Assembly (NCBI RefSeq): GCF_002999335.1
Contig: NW_020312414.1
Coordinates: forward strand, 186,001-250,000
DNA: 64,000 nucleotides
Source of the DNA: Cyclospora cayetanensis
Lineage: Eukaryota; Apicomplexa; Conoidasida; Eucoccidiorida; Eimeriidae
Direction of reading: 5' to 3'
The notes under the pieces were generated by a model, which was given only the letters and a program-made list of their open reading frames with translations, was not told where the DNA came from and ran no database searches. Positions 11,512-22,826 of the stretch are shown piece by piece. A program made the position numbers and the translations under genes. Each line of letters opens with the position of its first letter. Positions within the stretch are counted from its first letter, which is position 1.

Positions 11512-11562
11512 CAGGAGGGCCCCTAGAGGGGCCTCCTGGCAAAGGGCAGCCGCTGCCCTTTG
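11512..11562. other. Two tandem hairpin-forming inverted repeats
   Basis: First: CAGGAGGGCCCCT (11512-11524) pairs with AGGGGCCTCCTG (11527-11538) with one bulged G. Second: CAAAGGGCAG (11540-11549) pairs perfectly with CTGCCCTTTG (11553-11562) around a CCG loop. They lie back to back about 900 bp after the TPS stop. Function unknown. Confidence 0.75.
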
Positions 11563-13081
11563 GGCAAGCGGTTTTCAATAAGCGCCTTGGCGTGGGGATG
11601 AGCCCTCCGTCCCCAGTTTTCTTCCTTAGGCAGAAACACTAAATGCGGCGTATGCTGTAGCAAGCTGAGCTGCGTCTTATCGCACTCTACTACACTAATT
11701 GTATTTCACCAAAAATCAGTAGACGCTGAGGTAAGCTGTTCAGGTATCTTGTTCGCTCCATGCCACAGTTATCTCAACACGATAAGGGACAATATCGTGC
11801 GCCTGTGTGGTCGGTGTATACGCACCTGGGTGCGAACGTTCGGACGGTTGTAGTGACGGTCTGGCAGCGCACGTGCCGTCTAGCAGACTCTCCCTGCCTT
11901 CTTATGCCGGAACCCCAAGGGATAAGGGCAGCAAAAAGAAGCGGGGAGAGAGAGCTCCCATGGAAAGACACTCCATAATTTTGTTTTGTGTTGGTTTGGG
12001 GGCTAAACATGTGTCTTTGTGGAGACCCTTTATAAAAGTTCGCTACATGCGCACCCGTCAATGCCAGAGTGCAGACGCAGCAGCCGCACAAAAGTGCGGG
12101 CCCGAACTGCAGGTGTCGGCTCGAACTGGGTGTCAAGCTGCTCTTGTTTTTATTTCGTATCTTCGGGAAGTCTAGATGCTGCATGAGTTGTGAGCTTCCA
12201 TTGCACTTCGACAATAAACAACGGCCTAAATTTCTTGGAGGCATTTTGCTACCACATCCAATTGCCGCTATTAAAAAGATTGCTCTGGCAGACGCTTCTG
12301 AATCCTGCCAAGTAACCCCGCCAAAAGGGGCTTCAAAGTTAATGCCTAAACCCAAAATTTGCCTAGCAACGACTGCCTGTGGTGCGCAGTGGAGATGCAG
12401 CTTGCGCCTTACGCCCCTCGAAGAGTTCTGATATATTTATAGAGCTGCACGTGGGGAGTATATACGGCGGGCGTACCCTTCTGTCGTGAGCGAACGCGCG
12501 AATAGTTACAGCACGGAAAACCGACGAACAAGTAGTTGCTGGCTGGACCGATAGAGTCCTTGGGAGTTCTCTATCCAAGAAAAGTTAGCTTCTAGAGAGA
12601 AGCCTACAAAGATGGTTCCCGATGGAAGAAAGCTTTTAATTTTGATATTTTTGTGTGTAGCTGCATTTGAGGTTGAGGTGCATGTAAGCGGCAGCTTACA
12701 CGCAATGACCTGAGGCAGCCAGCAGAGTTATACCACACCTGCCGAAAAACAAAGTCCGCTCCTTCCACTAGTGGTTCTGCCAAACCCTAACAGTATTAGC
12801 GCGTCTGTGTTGCGTATACAGCCGGAGCTATGTTGTTGATCGAGGCAGTGTTGGGGCTGCATGCATGCAGGATTCCGCGCACGTATGGCGATGTGTTTAG
12901 CTGGAATCCCTGATTTCCTTCGGCTGTCTTCGAATTAACTCTGCAGAAATTCAAGACATCCGGTCAGAACCACGGAGCAATTGGTGCGAGGGCCTAGACC
13001 CCATGCCCTTACCGCCGACTGCTCCCAGGCAAAGGCGTTCTCGCGTCTGTACCCCTTGCACTGACTTATTCAGAAGGAGCA

Positions 13082-13128
13082 CCAGCAGCTAAGGCCGCTC
13101 CTCCAGAAAGAGCAGCCTTAGCTGCTGG
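13082..13128. other. 14-bp perfect inverted repeat upstream of the 13188 gene
   Basis: CCAGCAGCTAAGGC (13082-13095) and GCCTTAGCTGCTGG (13115-13128) are exact reverse complements separated by 19 nt, which themselves contain GCTC and GAGC that could extend the stem. It lies 60-106 bp before the predicted ATG, so it could be a 5' UTR hairpin or a promoter dyad. Confidence 0.7.
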
Positions 13129-13187
13129 CGCGGCTACATTTACTCCAGGGGGAGATCTGTTGTTTTCGGCAGATCAAAGGGCATGTA

Positions 13188-16100
13188 ATGGAGGCTGCAG
13201 CGGCGGGTGACCCCTCAGAACCGCTGCGTCCAGAGGAGCTGATGCCTGCTTTTTTCGAGGGATCACTCGCGCCAGACTTGCGTGTTACAACGGCTGAAGG
13301 GGCAGCCTCCGCTGGCGCAGCAGACGCAAGGCCAGGTGCACGTTGGGCAACAATGCCACCGCAAAATGCTGAAGAAGCGGCAGCGGAAAGTGCTGCAGCA
13401 TCGAGCGACGACACGATGGCTCGTAGCCTCGATGTCGGCAGCAGCAGCGCCTGCAACTGTCCTAGCAGGATCCCCGACGGCTGCCGTTGCGGGCTGTCAC
13501 TCCATCGCTGCATGCAGTATCCTACAGGTTTTTCTTTGCTTCCATGTTTTCAGCGCCTTCCCAGCTGCTCCGCTGCAGCAGCAGCAGCAGCAGCAGCGCC
13601 GAAGGGCGCTTCCGTTGAGCTGGCGGAGGTGTACCGACTGCTCGAGACCGCGTTGCAGCACTTTGTGGAGGAACGGCCCCACAAAGTGCTTAGCCAGATG
13701 CAGCAAGTGCGGAAGCTCCAGCGCAGGTGAGGTCGCTCCGTGTGCTTCCAGCTGCTGGTCTCCCCCTGCACCCCTTTGGCTGTCTTTAGCGATTCAAAAG
13801 CAGGCGTTCCGCCTGTTTGAGATTCCCGAGCGTTGCTTTTTCTCATCCCAGTGCAGTCTGCTCGACATGACGGGGGCTCAAGGCTTCTTCCTGCGTGGCT
13901 CTTCAGCGCCTGGAGCGCTTACCTTATCTCGGCAGCGGCACACCAACTGCTCACCGAAGCCGCACGCCTCCACATTTGCACCGCTTATTGCAGCAGCGAC
14001 GACAGCAAAGTGAACAAGCACCAAGCTGCAGCATTGGAGTTTGATCGCTTTGCCGAGACGCGAGACAGAAGCCTTCGAGATTGCGGCCTTCTGCAGTTGG
14101 GGGGGCAGCCGCGGCTGGTACAGCAGCTATTGCAGCATGAGGCCAAACTTCAGCTAGAAGCCTCGGGATGCACCAGCTGTTGCACGTGCTGCTGCCTCTG
14201 CAGCATTGCTGCTGCTCTGAAGGGCCGACGCGCTGTCATGACCTTGATCCTTCAGTTCTTGCAGCAGCAGCGAATCCTCCAGTCGATGCCTGCCGAGTTG
14301 CGGTGAGTCTCGAGATCTTTCTGCGCGGAAACTGCTGGTTGCTCCCCTCTCGGTTGGGGACCCTTGCGCTGGTTCTTGCAGCGGCTTTTTGCCGATTCTT
14401 GAGATCCTGCTGCTGCTCCTGCCGGTGTGTTTGTGTGTGTCTGCGCTGCACAAGAGCCGTGTGGTGTGCGCTGCGAACAAGGCTTCTGCTGCTGCAGGCA
14501 GGACGTGGTCGTCCACGTGGAGGAGCTCCGGCTGCAGCTGCATGCAGTGTTGCCGCCGCTGCGCGCATGCACGCAGCGCAGCGCCCAGCTGAAGGAGAAG
14601 GAGCAGGAGCTGCTGCTGCTCGCGACGCAGCAGCAGCAACAGAAGAGGGCGAGAGGCAGCAGCAGCAAGGGCTGCGGCGATAGCGGCAGCAGGAAAATGG
14701 AGGCCCTGCACAGCAGCAACCGAACTCTGTGCTGTACCGACACCACCAAGCAGCAGCTTTCCACGCGCCTGCTGTGGCGATGCGCACTGCTGCTCAGGCT
14801 GCAGCAAATGCGCGAAGAGCGATGCAGCAGCACCGACAGCAATTGGGAAGCGCTGCTTCTGCTGCCTTTCGGCTCGCTTGTTGCTGCAGTGCTGCAGCAA
14901 CCCGAAGGGACTCTTTCCTTGGTGGACTGTCTGCACAGAGCAGCAGGCCTGCTGTCTGAGCACACGCAGCAGTCTCAGCAGGAGTTCCCGCATGCGCATG
15001 ACGACGAGCCACGGGGGGATCTTGCGGAGATAGAGGAATGCTACGCTTGGCGACAGGCACTCAGCTGCCTTTTAGATGCCTCCATGGCGCTGTTGCTACC
15101 CCGCATCGCGGGCAGCAACAAAAACAGTCTCGGAGAGTGCACAGACGCAGATGCCTTTGTTCGGCTTTTGCTGCAACCCTCGGAGGACTGTCCCTTGGGT
15201 GTAAAGGCCGTGCGAGAAGATGGCTCCGGTAATTACGTTTTTTTGGTGCTGCTCGTCCTGTCGTAGAAGGAAAGCTTTTAGAGTCACTAGCGCTATACGG
15301 CAAAAGTGTCGTGGTTGGTGGCTGCCGCCGACGTGTTATGCAGCCGCGCTGCTTGTTAGCTGCTGCTGCTGTGGTGTGTGTTCATACATGGTGTACTGCT
15401 GCAGACAGCCTAGAGCTGCGTGCTGCCGCAGTCTGCTGCGCTGCGTGCGACGGCCTGGTGGCAGTGCTGCAGCGCCAGCTCGCAGCAGCAGCAGCAGCAG
15501 CAGCACTCCCAGCCTTCCCTTTGCTGCAGCAGCAGACGCAGGAGGCCATGAAGGGGAAGCACCTCGACAGCCGCAAAGAGAGGCTGCAGCTAGTAGGCCT
15601 TGGCTTTGCTTGAGGAAGGCAGGGAAGGGGCGATCGGAGATGCTTTTGGTAGCTGGAAATAACGGCGACTCAGAGAGCTCGTTAGATGCTCGGAATGTCA
15701 AGGCGGCTACTCTGACAGAGGGAGACCGTGTGTGCCTTTGAGAGCATCAAGGCCTGAGCGACTTGGGTGTATCCTTGTCTGTCTTTTTCTTGTTGCGGCT
15801 GCTTCAGGAGTGCCTCTGCGCTGCCTTTCGTGCTTGCGAGGCGGTAATCCGCTTCTGCGCGCTGCTCCGACCGTCCCCGTCCTTGCTGCGGCTTGTGACT
15901 GCTCGACAGGTCGAGGCCTTTCCATCGACTGGTGTGGCAGCAATAGCAGCTGTAGGGCAGGTGTTGAAGCCAGCGCAGCAGAAGGCTCTGCAGCGTGTGC
16001 TGCTGCTGCAGCAGGATGCGCAGGCGCGAGTGCTTTGCAGAGCGCGAATTGTGGAGGACACTGCTGCCTTTTTAAAGAGTGGTGGCTGCCCTAAGGTTGC

Positions 16101-19100
16101 AAGTGAGTGAGAGCAAAGCGGGGGAGCGGGAGGGGGCCTCCTGTGAGGCAAAGGAGGGGGCGGATTGGGGGGGAGGGGGCTGTGTGTGCGGAGGCGTCCT
16201 TATCAAGAGTGGAAGCAAGAAGGGTGGAATGCGGGGAGAGGGGGAAAGGCCGAATCAACGATCCTAGGCAATGCATGCGAGGCATTAAAAAGACGCAAGG
16301 GAGGCGGCAGTACCTGGAGGCGCTTAGAGGAATCGCGGTTGCACTCAGGATGACGTTGAATTGTTGGTGCGTTTTTTCCGCTTGCGCAGTGTCTTCCACC
16401 CCGCTGACAGCCGCTCTGGCTGCCTCTGTCGAGGACGCACCGACTTTGTTGCTGATTGCAGTATGCAACTCTCGGCGTGCAGCGGCTGCCAAGCAGCAGC
16501 AGCAGTCACAGCAGCAGCCTCCAGCGCAACAAGAGGCCTCGGAGTTCCTCGATGCTGCCGACGCGTGGGGAGGACTGCTGCCTGGGCAACTACAGCGCCA
16601 GCTGTTAGATCCCCCCTTAACGATGGGGGTGTTACTGCAGCGCATGCAAGTGAGGGCCTAGTGCGCAGTAGAATCAATCGGAAGGCAGTGTGGACGGGGC
16701 TTCTGCAGGGGCCTTGTGTTTTTGCGGAAAAGATTTTTGAATGGATCTCACGGGGTCGAAGCGCTGTCACAGCTGTCCGTGCATGCAACGCCGTACATAG
16801 ATGAGGACCCCTTCAAGGGAGACAAGGCTGTCTCACCCCTTTGCAGGCTGGCTGGTGCTGTGAGGTTTAGGGAGGCGCAAGGCCTGTCTGAAGGCTGCAT
16901 CCGTCGACGACCTTGCGTCGCGCACACGCCTCCTTATTAGGGGCCGCTGATGGTGCATGCAGTGCCGCTGCTGCAGAATCCTTCTCTTTCTCTCTCGCTT
17001 CTCTGCGATATCCTCCGCGCAGCGATCCCCTGCACTCATGGAGTCTGTGGTGGCCTTCCTGTCTTTGGCCCTTGTGAACGACCCCTCCGTCTGGAAGGAG
17101 GCAGTCACCGCTGCTGCGCTTCCCCCAACAGACCGCACTGGTAGTGGAGCAGTTGGTGCAGCAGCAGCTGCTGCTGATGACAAGGTTGCAGATCGGCATG
17201 CGCTCGAAGGTCCTTGGGGGTTGCCGGCTCGGAGGAATGCCGTTGGGTTTCTTGCAGCCCTTGCCTGGCTACCACCCTCGGCATTGCGTCTGTGTCTCTT
17301 GTAAGCGAAACGACTCCTGCAGCAGCCGCAACGATCGCAGCTTCCATTGTTTTGCGAGTCCAAAGAGGAGAAACGCCGCCTGCTGCTTGACTTGCAGGAC
17401 TCTCCACGAGCTCGAGGCGTCTCGAGACGCTGGCAACAGCAGCAGCAACTGCAGCAGCGCTGGCAGCACTGTTGGCCACTGCAGCCACGTGCGCTGGATG
17501 GTGCTGCTGCTGCTTGGAGTGTATCACGCGATGCAGCTGGGAGAGCAGCACACAGTCACAGGCGCTGCCTGGTAGGGTTCATCCGCTGCGCCGCTGCTGC
17601 TTTTGAACAGAGATGCCGCTGTGATTCATCTAGAGTATGCGTGGTCATCTCAGCAGCAGCGGCGCTGAGCGGCGTCTTCTGCTGTTGTCGCTCACTTGTG
17701 CGGGTGCTGCAGGATTGAGATCCTGCAGAGCCACACCATAGACTTGGAGACGCAGGAAGTCCTCATCCCTATTGAATCCACTGGGTAAATAACCCCAGCA
17801 GCAGCTGGTATTGCTGTTGCTGCAGTTATTGCTGCTGCCGTTGCTGCAGTTATTGCTGCTGCTGTTGCTGCAGTTATTGCTGCTGCTGCAGTCTTTAGAG
17901 TCCTGTTGTTTTTGTTGGAAGTGCTCCAATAGAACAAGGCGGTCTAAAAGAGGGCAGGGGTCGCACTGCTATTTTCATCAATGGCTCAAAGGCTTCCCCG
18001 CACTTACCCTTCATTCCCCCAGTGTGGTGATATATGTGTTCACTGCTGCACCCACCTGCTGTGTCACAGGGAGTGTGCAGAGTCCGCCCTGGATGTGGTG
18101 TATAGGGAGCTAGTTGCGGTGTCTGAAAACGAAAGTAAGGCAGCATCATTGGCCACTGCGCCGTGCTTGTGCAAGCGTTCCAGCACCACTCGCCGTAGCA
18201 AAAGGCAACCGCTGCTGCGCACAAGAGTGAGCGGCGGAGAAGCGTTTGTGGGAATCTATGGGGCTGGTTGGTGCGCCTCAGTGCATGCGTGGCCGCTGCG
18301 ACTGAAAGCCCTTTGCTTGGCTAAGGCCTGTCGCCCAATGGGCAGCAGCACTGGCAGCAGCAGCAGCCAGCGTCTTCAAGAACAACTGCAGCAACAGCTG
18401 GTGATCCATTTTCCCGCAGCTGCGCTGACAGATGATCCCGGACTCACGCTGTGCTGTATTCATCTCCAGCGCCTTGCCGGGTGCGTGTGCCTTACGCCTT
18501 CGGCAGCAATTCCTTTACTTGTTGCTGGTGTTTGTGCCCTAAGGCAGGCATAAGCTGGTTGGCTGTGCTTTTGTCCTGCGGATGAGTGCATGCCTGCATG
18601 CCTGCATGCATGCCTGCCGCAATTCTTTTATTGCACTTCAACAGTTCTGTACTCCTGTCTATCACAGTCCCTCCCGTAACGACCCTCCGATTCAAGTCAA
18701 TGTGGCCTTCCGCGGCGGTGCAGGTTCCCCTCGGAAGAGCCATTGCCGCCTTCTGAGCTGCTGCCCAAAGTTTTGCAGCAACAGCTGCTGTTGCTCAAGC
18801 AGCAGGGAGCAGGAGGCCTTACGTGCTGCGCAGGTTAGTCAACTAGAAAAATCGCAATCTGACTTGCGGTCGCACACTTTCGCAAGTGCTGTGTCACTCC
18901 TGCATATGCATGGTTCGTCTAACGGCTGCTGCAACACGCAGAGTACACCCATTTACCCGCTGCTGCCGACTGTAGGACAAGAGCACCACCACTAGGAGCA
19001 GGAAGAAGCGTGGCTTATGCTGCATTCGCAGGCCGCTTCGCTTTGCTTCGATTGCTGCGCCTGGCTGCTCAATTGCTGCCTGCGTTGCTCCTGTCTGAAG

Positions 19101-19876
19101 GCCTTTCTGTCACGTCTTTCACTGTAGGCTTGGGGGTGTCCATACACTGCATTCGGAGCCCTCTCCCCCGCTTTTCGGCTTGCGCAAAGCACATTGTTCT
19201 ACAAGTCAAATACTTTAACGCGTAAACGTGACACCACAAAATCTTTGTGGTGGATGTGACTTCCTCAGGCTTTCTGGCGACTGGTCTTTGAGGCTGACAA
19301 GGCCCTGTGGCTGGCTGTCGCAGATGCACAGAGTAAGTCCCGCGCGTATTGTGAACTACCCCGTTCCACTTTTTCTCTGGCTGTCTTTCTTTCCTTTTCT
19401 CCTTCTTAAAGGCCTAGCCCCCCCTGGTTATCCCCTCAGTAGATCCTAGCCTCTAGGTCTGGCTCTACAGGGCACACCCCCGAAGTATCGGCAACATGCT
19501 TGCCCGTCCTCCCTGTTTCTGCTGCGCTGCTGCAGATGATGGCTCTGAAAGCCGCACCAACTACTCCTATCCCGCAGCAGCTGCCGTGGAGGCGTCAAGT
19601 CAAGCATCTATAGCAGCAACCCCACCACTGGATGGAAATTTAGCTCTACGGGCTTGCTTGCTCCTGCGGACTTTGTTTTATGAGCTCGTGTCTCAGTATG
19701 GGCCTGCTATCCTTGCGATACCCCCTGCATCCCCTCCTGACGAAAGTGTGCTTTCTGCTGCCGCTGAGGTGCAAAAACACTTGCCACAGCATGTTTTGCT
19801 ACTGCTGCAGCACTATGTGGCTACTAATCAGCAACGCAACATCAGGCCCGCCGCAGCGCATTCAGAGGCCCCTTAA
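13188..19876 (+). CDS. Large multi-exon helical protein, unrecognised
   Basis: I do not recognise this gene. Best-supported exons: about 13188-13726; about 13883-14302 joined in phase to 14498-15228 (PAELR then QDVVVHVEEL); about 15410-15590; 15808-16102; about 16390-16650; about 16990-17300; 17717-17784 (EILQSHTIDLETQEVL); about 18050-18135; about 19260-19330; and the last exon about 19530-19876. Translation is Leu/Ala/Gln-rich and strongly helical, with poly-Gln and poly-Ala insertions, e.g. LRLQLHAVLPPLRA, ALQRVLLLQQDAQARVL and LRACLLLRTLFYELVSQYG. This fits an alpha-solenoid such as a scaffold nucleoporin or importin/exportin-like protein, but no diagnostic motif was found and that is a guess. 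Whether it is one gene or two is unresolved, and exons in the 17-19 kb part are uncertain. It converges tail-to-tail on the minus-strand gene at 20494. Confidence 0.55.
18583..18614 (+). repeat. GCATGC(C)-rich short tandem repeat
   Basis: TGCATGCC units repeated about four times, in an intron or low-complexity segment of the unrecognised gene. Confidence 0.8.
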
Positions 19877-20493
19877 TGCTCTGGGCTACTGATGCCTACC
19901 AGGGCTGCGAAGACAGGCAAGCAGCCGCATTCAAATAAGCGACGCAGCAGCATGAGTAAAACAGTCCTAAAGGCTGCAGTTCTGCGGAGGGCCGCTGCGT
20001 CGGACTGGATGCCGCTAGGGACCCTAAAAGTTTACCTGTGCGCATTAGCTCGGTGGCTCATGTTCGCTGACTGACTACGCTATCCAGAGGGTGTGCGCAC
20101 ATGTAGAAAGGCATACTCTGTGCTTCGCGCTAACCCCAGTAGCGACAGAACACGTACACCCACTCAAGAAATCATGCAGCTATTGCTTGCCCGGGGAGGA
20201 CAACAGGCACGTGAAAATAGGTAGTTCTGCTTCTGCTGCAGCACCGGCAGCAGCGGCCTCGTGTGCTTGAATGCCCTTCTACTAGTTATTTTTTGTACAG
20301 CTTCATCGCTTAAAAAAGGGGGAATGCGATGTGGATGCTCGAAAAAAGCATACGTAGTCATCAACATCAGAGTCGCTGCAACAACTCAAAAGGATATTGC
20401 TGGCGTCAAGCGTATGCCTCGCTTCTCATGTAATGCTCTCACGTGTATCTGTTTTACTGGATGACGGTCGTGCCGGTGTTCTGGGTAGGTGTA
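19877..20493. other. Convergent intergenic spacer
   Basis: About 600 bp between two genes transcribed toward each other. No coding sequence or repeat is evident. Both 3' UTRs and polyadenylation sites should lie here and may overlap. Confidence 0.55.
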
Positions 20494-22826
20494 TTACCAT
20501 AAGCCGTTTTCACTGTGCAGCGGGTCCGGTAATAAAACAGTCTTGCTGAGTGCCTTAACCAGCTCAACTGGGAAATCTTTAAACATCATCAGAGAGGCCT
20601 CGCCCATTTCTAGGTAATATAAAAAGCTGCTCACGGCGGAGAGCCGACTATGGTAGTGGGCCAAGAGACTTCTACCTCGAGCAACAATTGTGGACATCCC
20701 TCCTCGTGCGGCAATAGCGGCAAGCTCCCGTAGGGCAGCAGCTCGAGTAAACAGCACGATCCTGAGGTGTTCGAGCTCTGAATAACGCATTTTTAAGCCT
20801 GCCACCACAAGGGGTCTCGATGGCCTTCTCGGTTCAGCAAGACTGGGGGGCTTTTCGCCGCGTGCCTTGGCAGCTAAACGTTGTCGTTGTAGCAGCTGTC
20901 TCCGGCGTCCAGCTCTTCTCTTCAAGCATACTGCGCTGAGGGCACGCAAAGTTGTTTCTAGTGTTTTGGTGAGAAAAGCCAGATATTCAAACTCCTGAGC
21001 CCTGAGAGTCGCGGCTTGGTGCACATCGGTGCTACTGCGCAGTTCGTAATTCCGCAGCAGCTGGTCCTCTTGCAAGATCCGCCCGCGCAGAGAAAACAGG
21101 GCCTTGAGCAAATAAATTCGCACGGCAGCCGCGAGGTTCCCAGGGTTATCAGGCACTGAAAAAATATAATCTGCTAGCCAGGGCTGCAACTTCGCCCAGG
21201 ATGGTGCCTGAGGTCGGCGCACTTGCATGCGGTAAAACGCCAACTCCATTCCGCGAAGATAACCCATGTCTTCGCCCAACACAGCACACACAAACAGCAC
21301 CTTAGGCTGAAACAGCACAAAGTTTTTAGAGCACGAGCAATAGCAGCAAGAAATGAGACATAGTGGATGGTTGGTTGCGGCGGGACTAGGCTTGGAAACA
21401 GCTACAGAAAAAGCAGTGTGCTCCCATGGGCCCTGGTGTATTCCCTTGCATCGGTTTTGCCTGTAACCAGCGGATAACGGTGTCCATTGCAGCCTTACCG
21501 AGGCTTGGGGTGACGGCAGTCAGATAGTGAGGACAAAGAAAGTCGGTCTGCACCACTGCAATGCGCAGCCACAACGGCGAGACTTCCAGGGGAATGTGTT
21601 GAGTAGCCAACTCCGTGTGAAGTTCCTTCTGAAGGCCTAAGCTCATCTGCAGTTTCTCATGCACGTCCTCTCGAAGATCATGTAGCAGGACGTCTATCTC
21701 CAGTTCCTGAGGATAAACATGTTTTGTCTTGTGGTTTTCTTGTTGGCGGTTATGGCTTTCAGCTTGCTCAGTTGGGCTAGATGTGTCGTCCAGTTTCCCT
21801 TTGCACTGGCTGAAGGCCTGCAGTGGTCGGTATTGGAGCGCTTTCGCGAACGCCTCATGAAGAGCCCAGCACAGGCGTGCTGCTGCAGATACTTGCTCTA
21901 GCGTGAGAATCTCCTTCATGGGGAAGACGGGGGGTTCCTCCTCTTCAGGAGCAGGCAGCACCACGGCCTGCAGCCTCCTTTGCCCCATGGCTGTAACTGC
22001 CTGCTGCAACGCCAAAGCCTCCTCCTTGTAGAGTGAAGAGCTTAGTGCATAGTAATTAAGAAGCTGACAAAGAGTTATATTCCCACGAGCCTCCCGCATA
22101 TTTATCTCCAATTCAAGACGCCGTTGAGCTGCCACAGCGACCCGAATCATGAAAGATAACACCTCTTCTGAGGCGTCACTGACAAAGGGGGAGGCACTCC
22201 ATTGCCCTGCACCCGCAGCATCGGCGGGAAGGTCAGGACCAGCATCGGCAGTAGGGGCACTATCGTGTATGTCGGCCGCTGCTGTGTCTGGTAGTACAGC
22301 TTCAACCTTCTTTTGTTTTTCCAGTTCGCCCTTCATGGCTTGTATTGCTCCTTCAATGAAGAGTAGTGCTACCTGGAGGGGGCAGTACCAGGAAAAAGAG
22401 AGGCAGCACATTGGAGTGTGTGTAGACCTAGGAGGGAAGCATAGGACAGAGCGAGGGCACGAGCTGTTTGGTGGATAAGTGGAGGCAACGGCAAGGAACG
22501 GAGCCGCCTACCGCAGGCATAAAAATGGGAGGCACAAGCAATAGCGCATCACTACTCATTGCCTCCGCCTGAATCTCAAGAATGTTCTGTAAAGCGTCCT
22601 TTGAGGTCACTGCATGCCACGTGTTGGCTTCTTCAGTGTGCCCTCCCCCGCCTGTCGCCCGAGAGCCCATTTTGAGGAATTGAGCATCCAAGGGATGTGA
22701 AGGACGCCCTGGCCAATTACTGAAGGCTCTATCCGCCGCTGAATCTGAGCTTTTTTTTGTATAGGACAATTCTGGGGTCCTCAGCATTACCAGTGTGGCA
22801 CAAAAGAAAAAATGCTTCATTCTCAT
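20494..22826 (-). CDS. Unrecognised protein with possible signal peptide, three exons
   Basis: Model: exon 1 22826-22512 (105 codons), exon 2 22372-21461 (304 codons), exon 3 21306-20494 (stop), all phase 0, about 679 residues. The start MRMKHFFFCATLVML has a short basic end and a hydrophobic core and so looks like a signal peptide or anchor. Residues 110-410 include an acidic/Ala linker and long amphipathic helices (EVLSFMIRVAVAAQRRLELEI; a Leu/Glu-rich stretch near residue 330). The C-terminal part has a basic segment (KRRAGRRRQLLQRQRL) and a helical end. Intron 2 has no usable GT donor in phase; a GC donor (CAG, then GCAAAA) at 21460 restores the frame, giving a GC-AG intron. I do not recognise the family. 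A secreted or organelle-targeted helical protein is inferred. Confidence 0.7.

Larger units (their letters stand above)
10642..13187. other. Intergenic region between TPS and the next gene
   Basis: No exon that I can support. It holds an AT microsatellite near 10980-11020, two adjacent hairpins at 11512-11562, several GCATGC motifs (10677-10692, 12860-12872), and a T/A-rich segment near 11690-11760. Short ORFs show no family similarity. A 3' UTR for TPS and the promoter of the downstream gene presumably lie here. Confidence 0.6.

Noticed and set aside
12783..12792. AACCCTAA telomere-like motif
   Set aside because: A single copy only; no telomeric array and genes continue on both sides.
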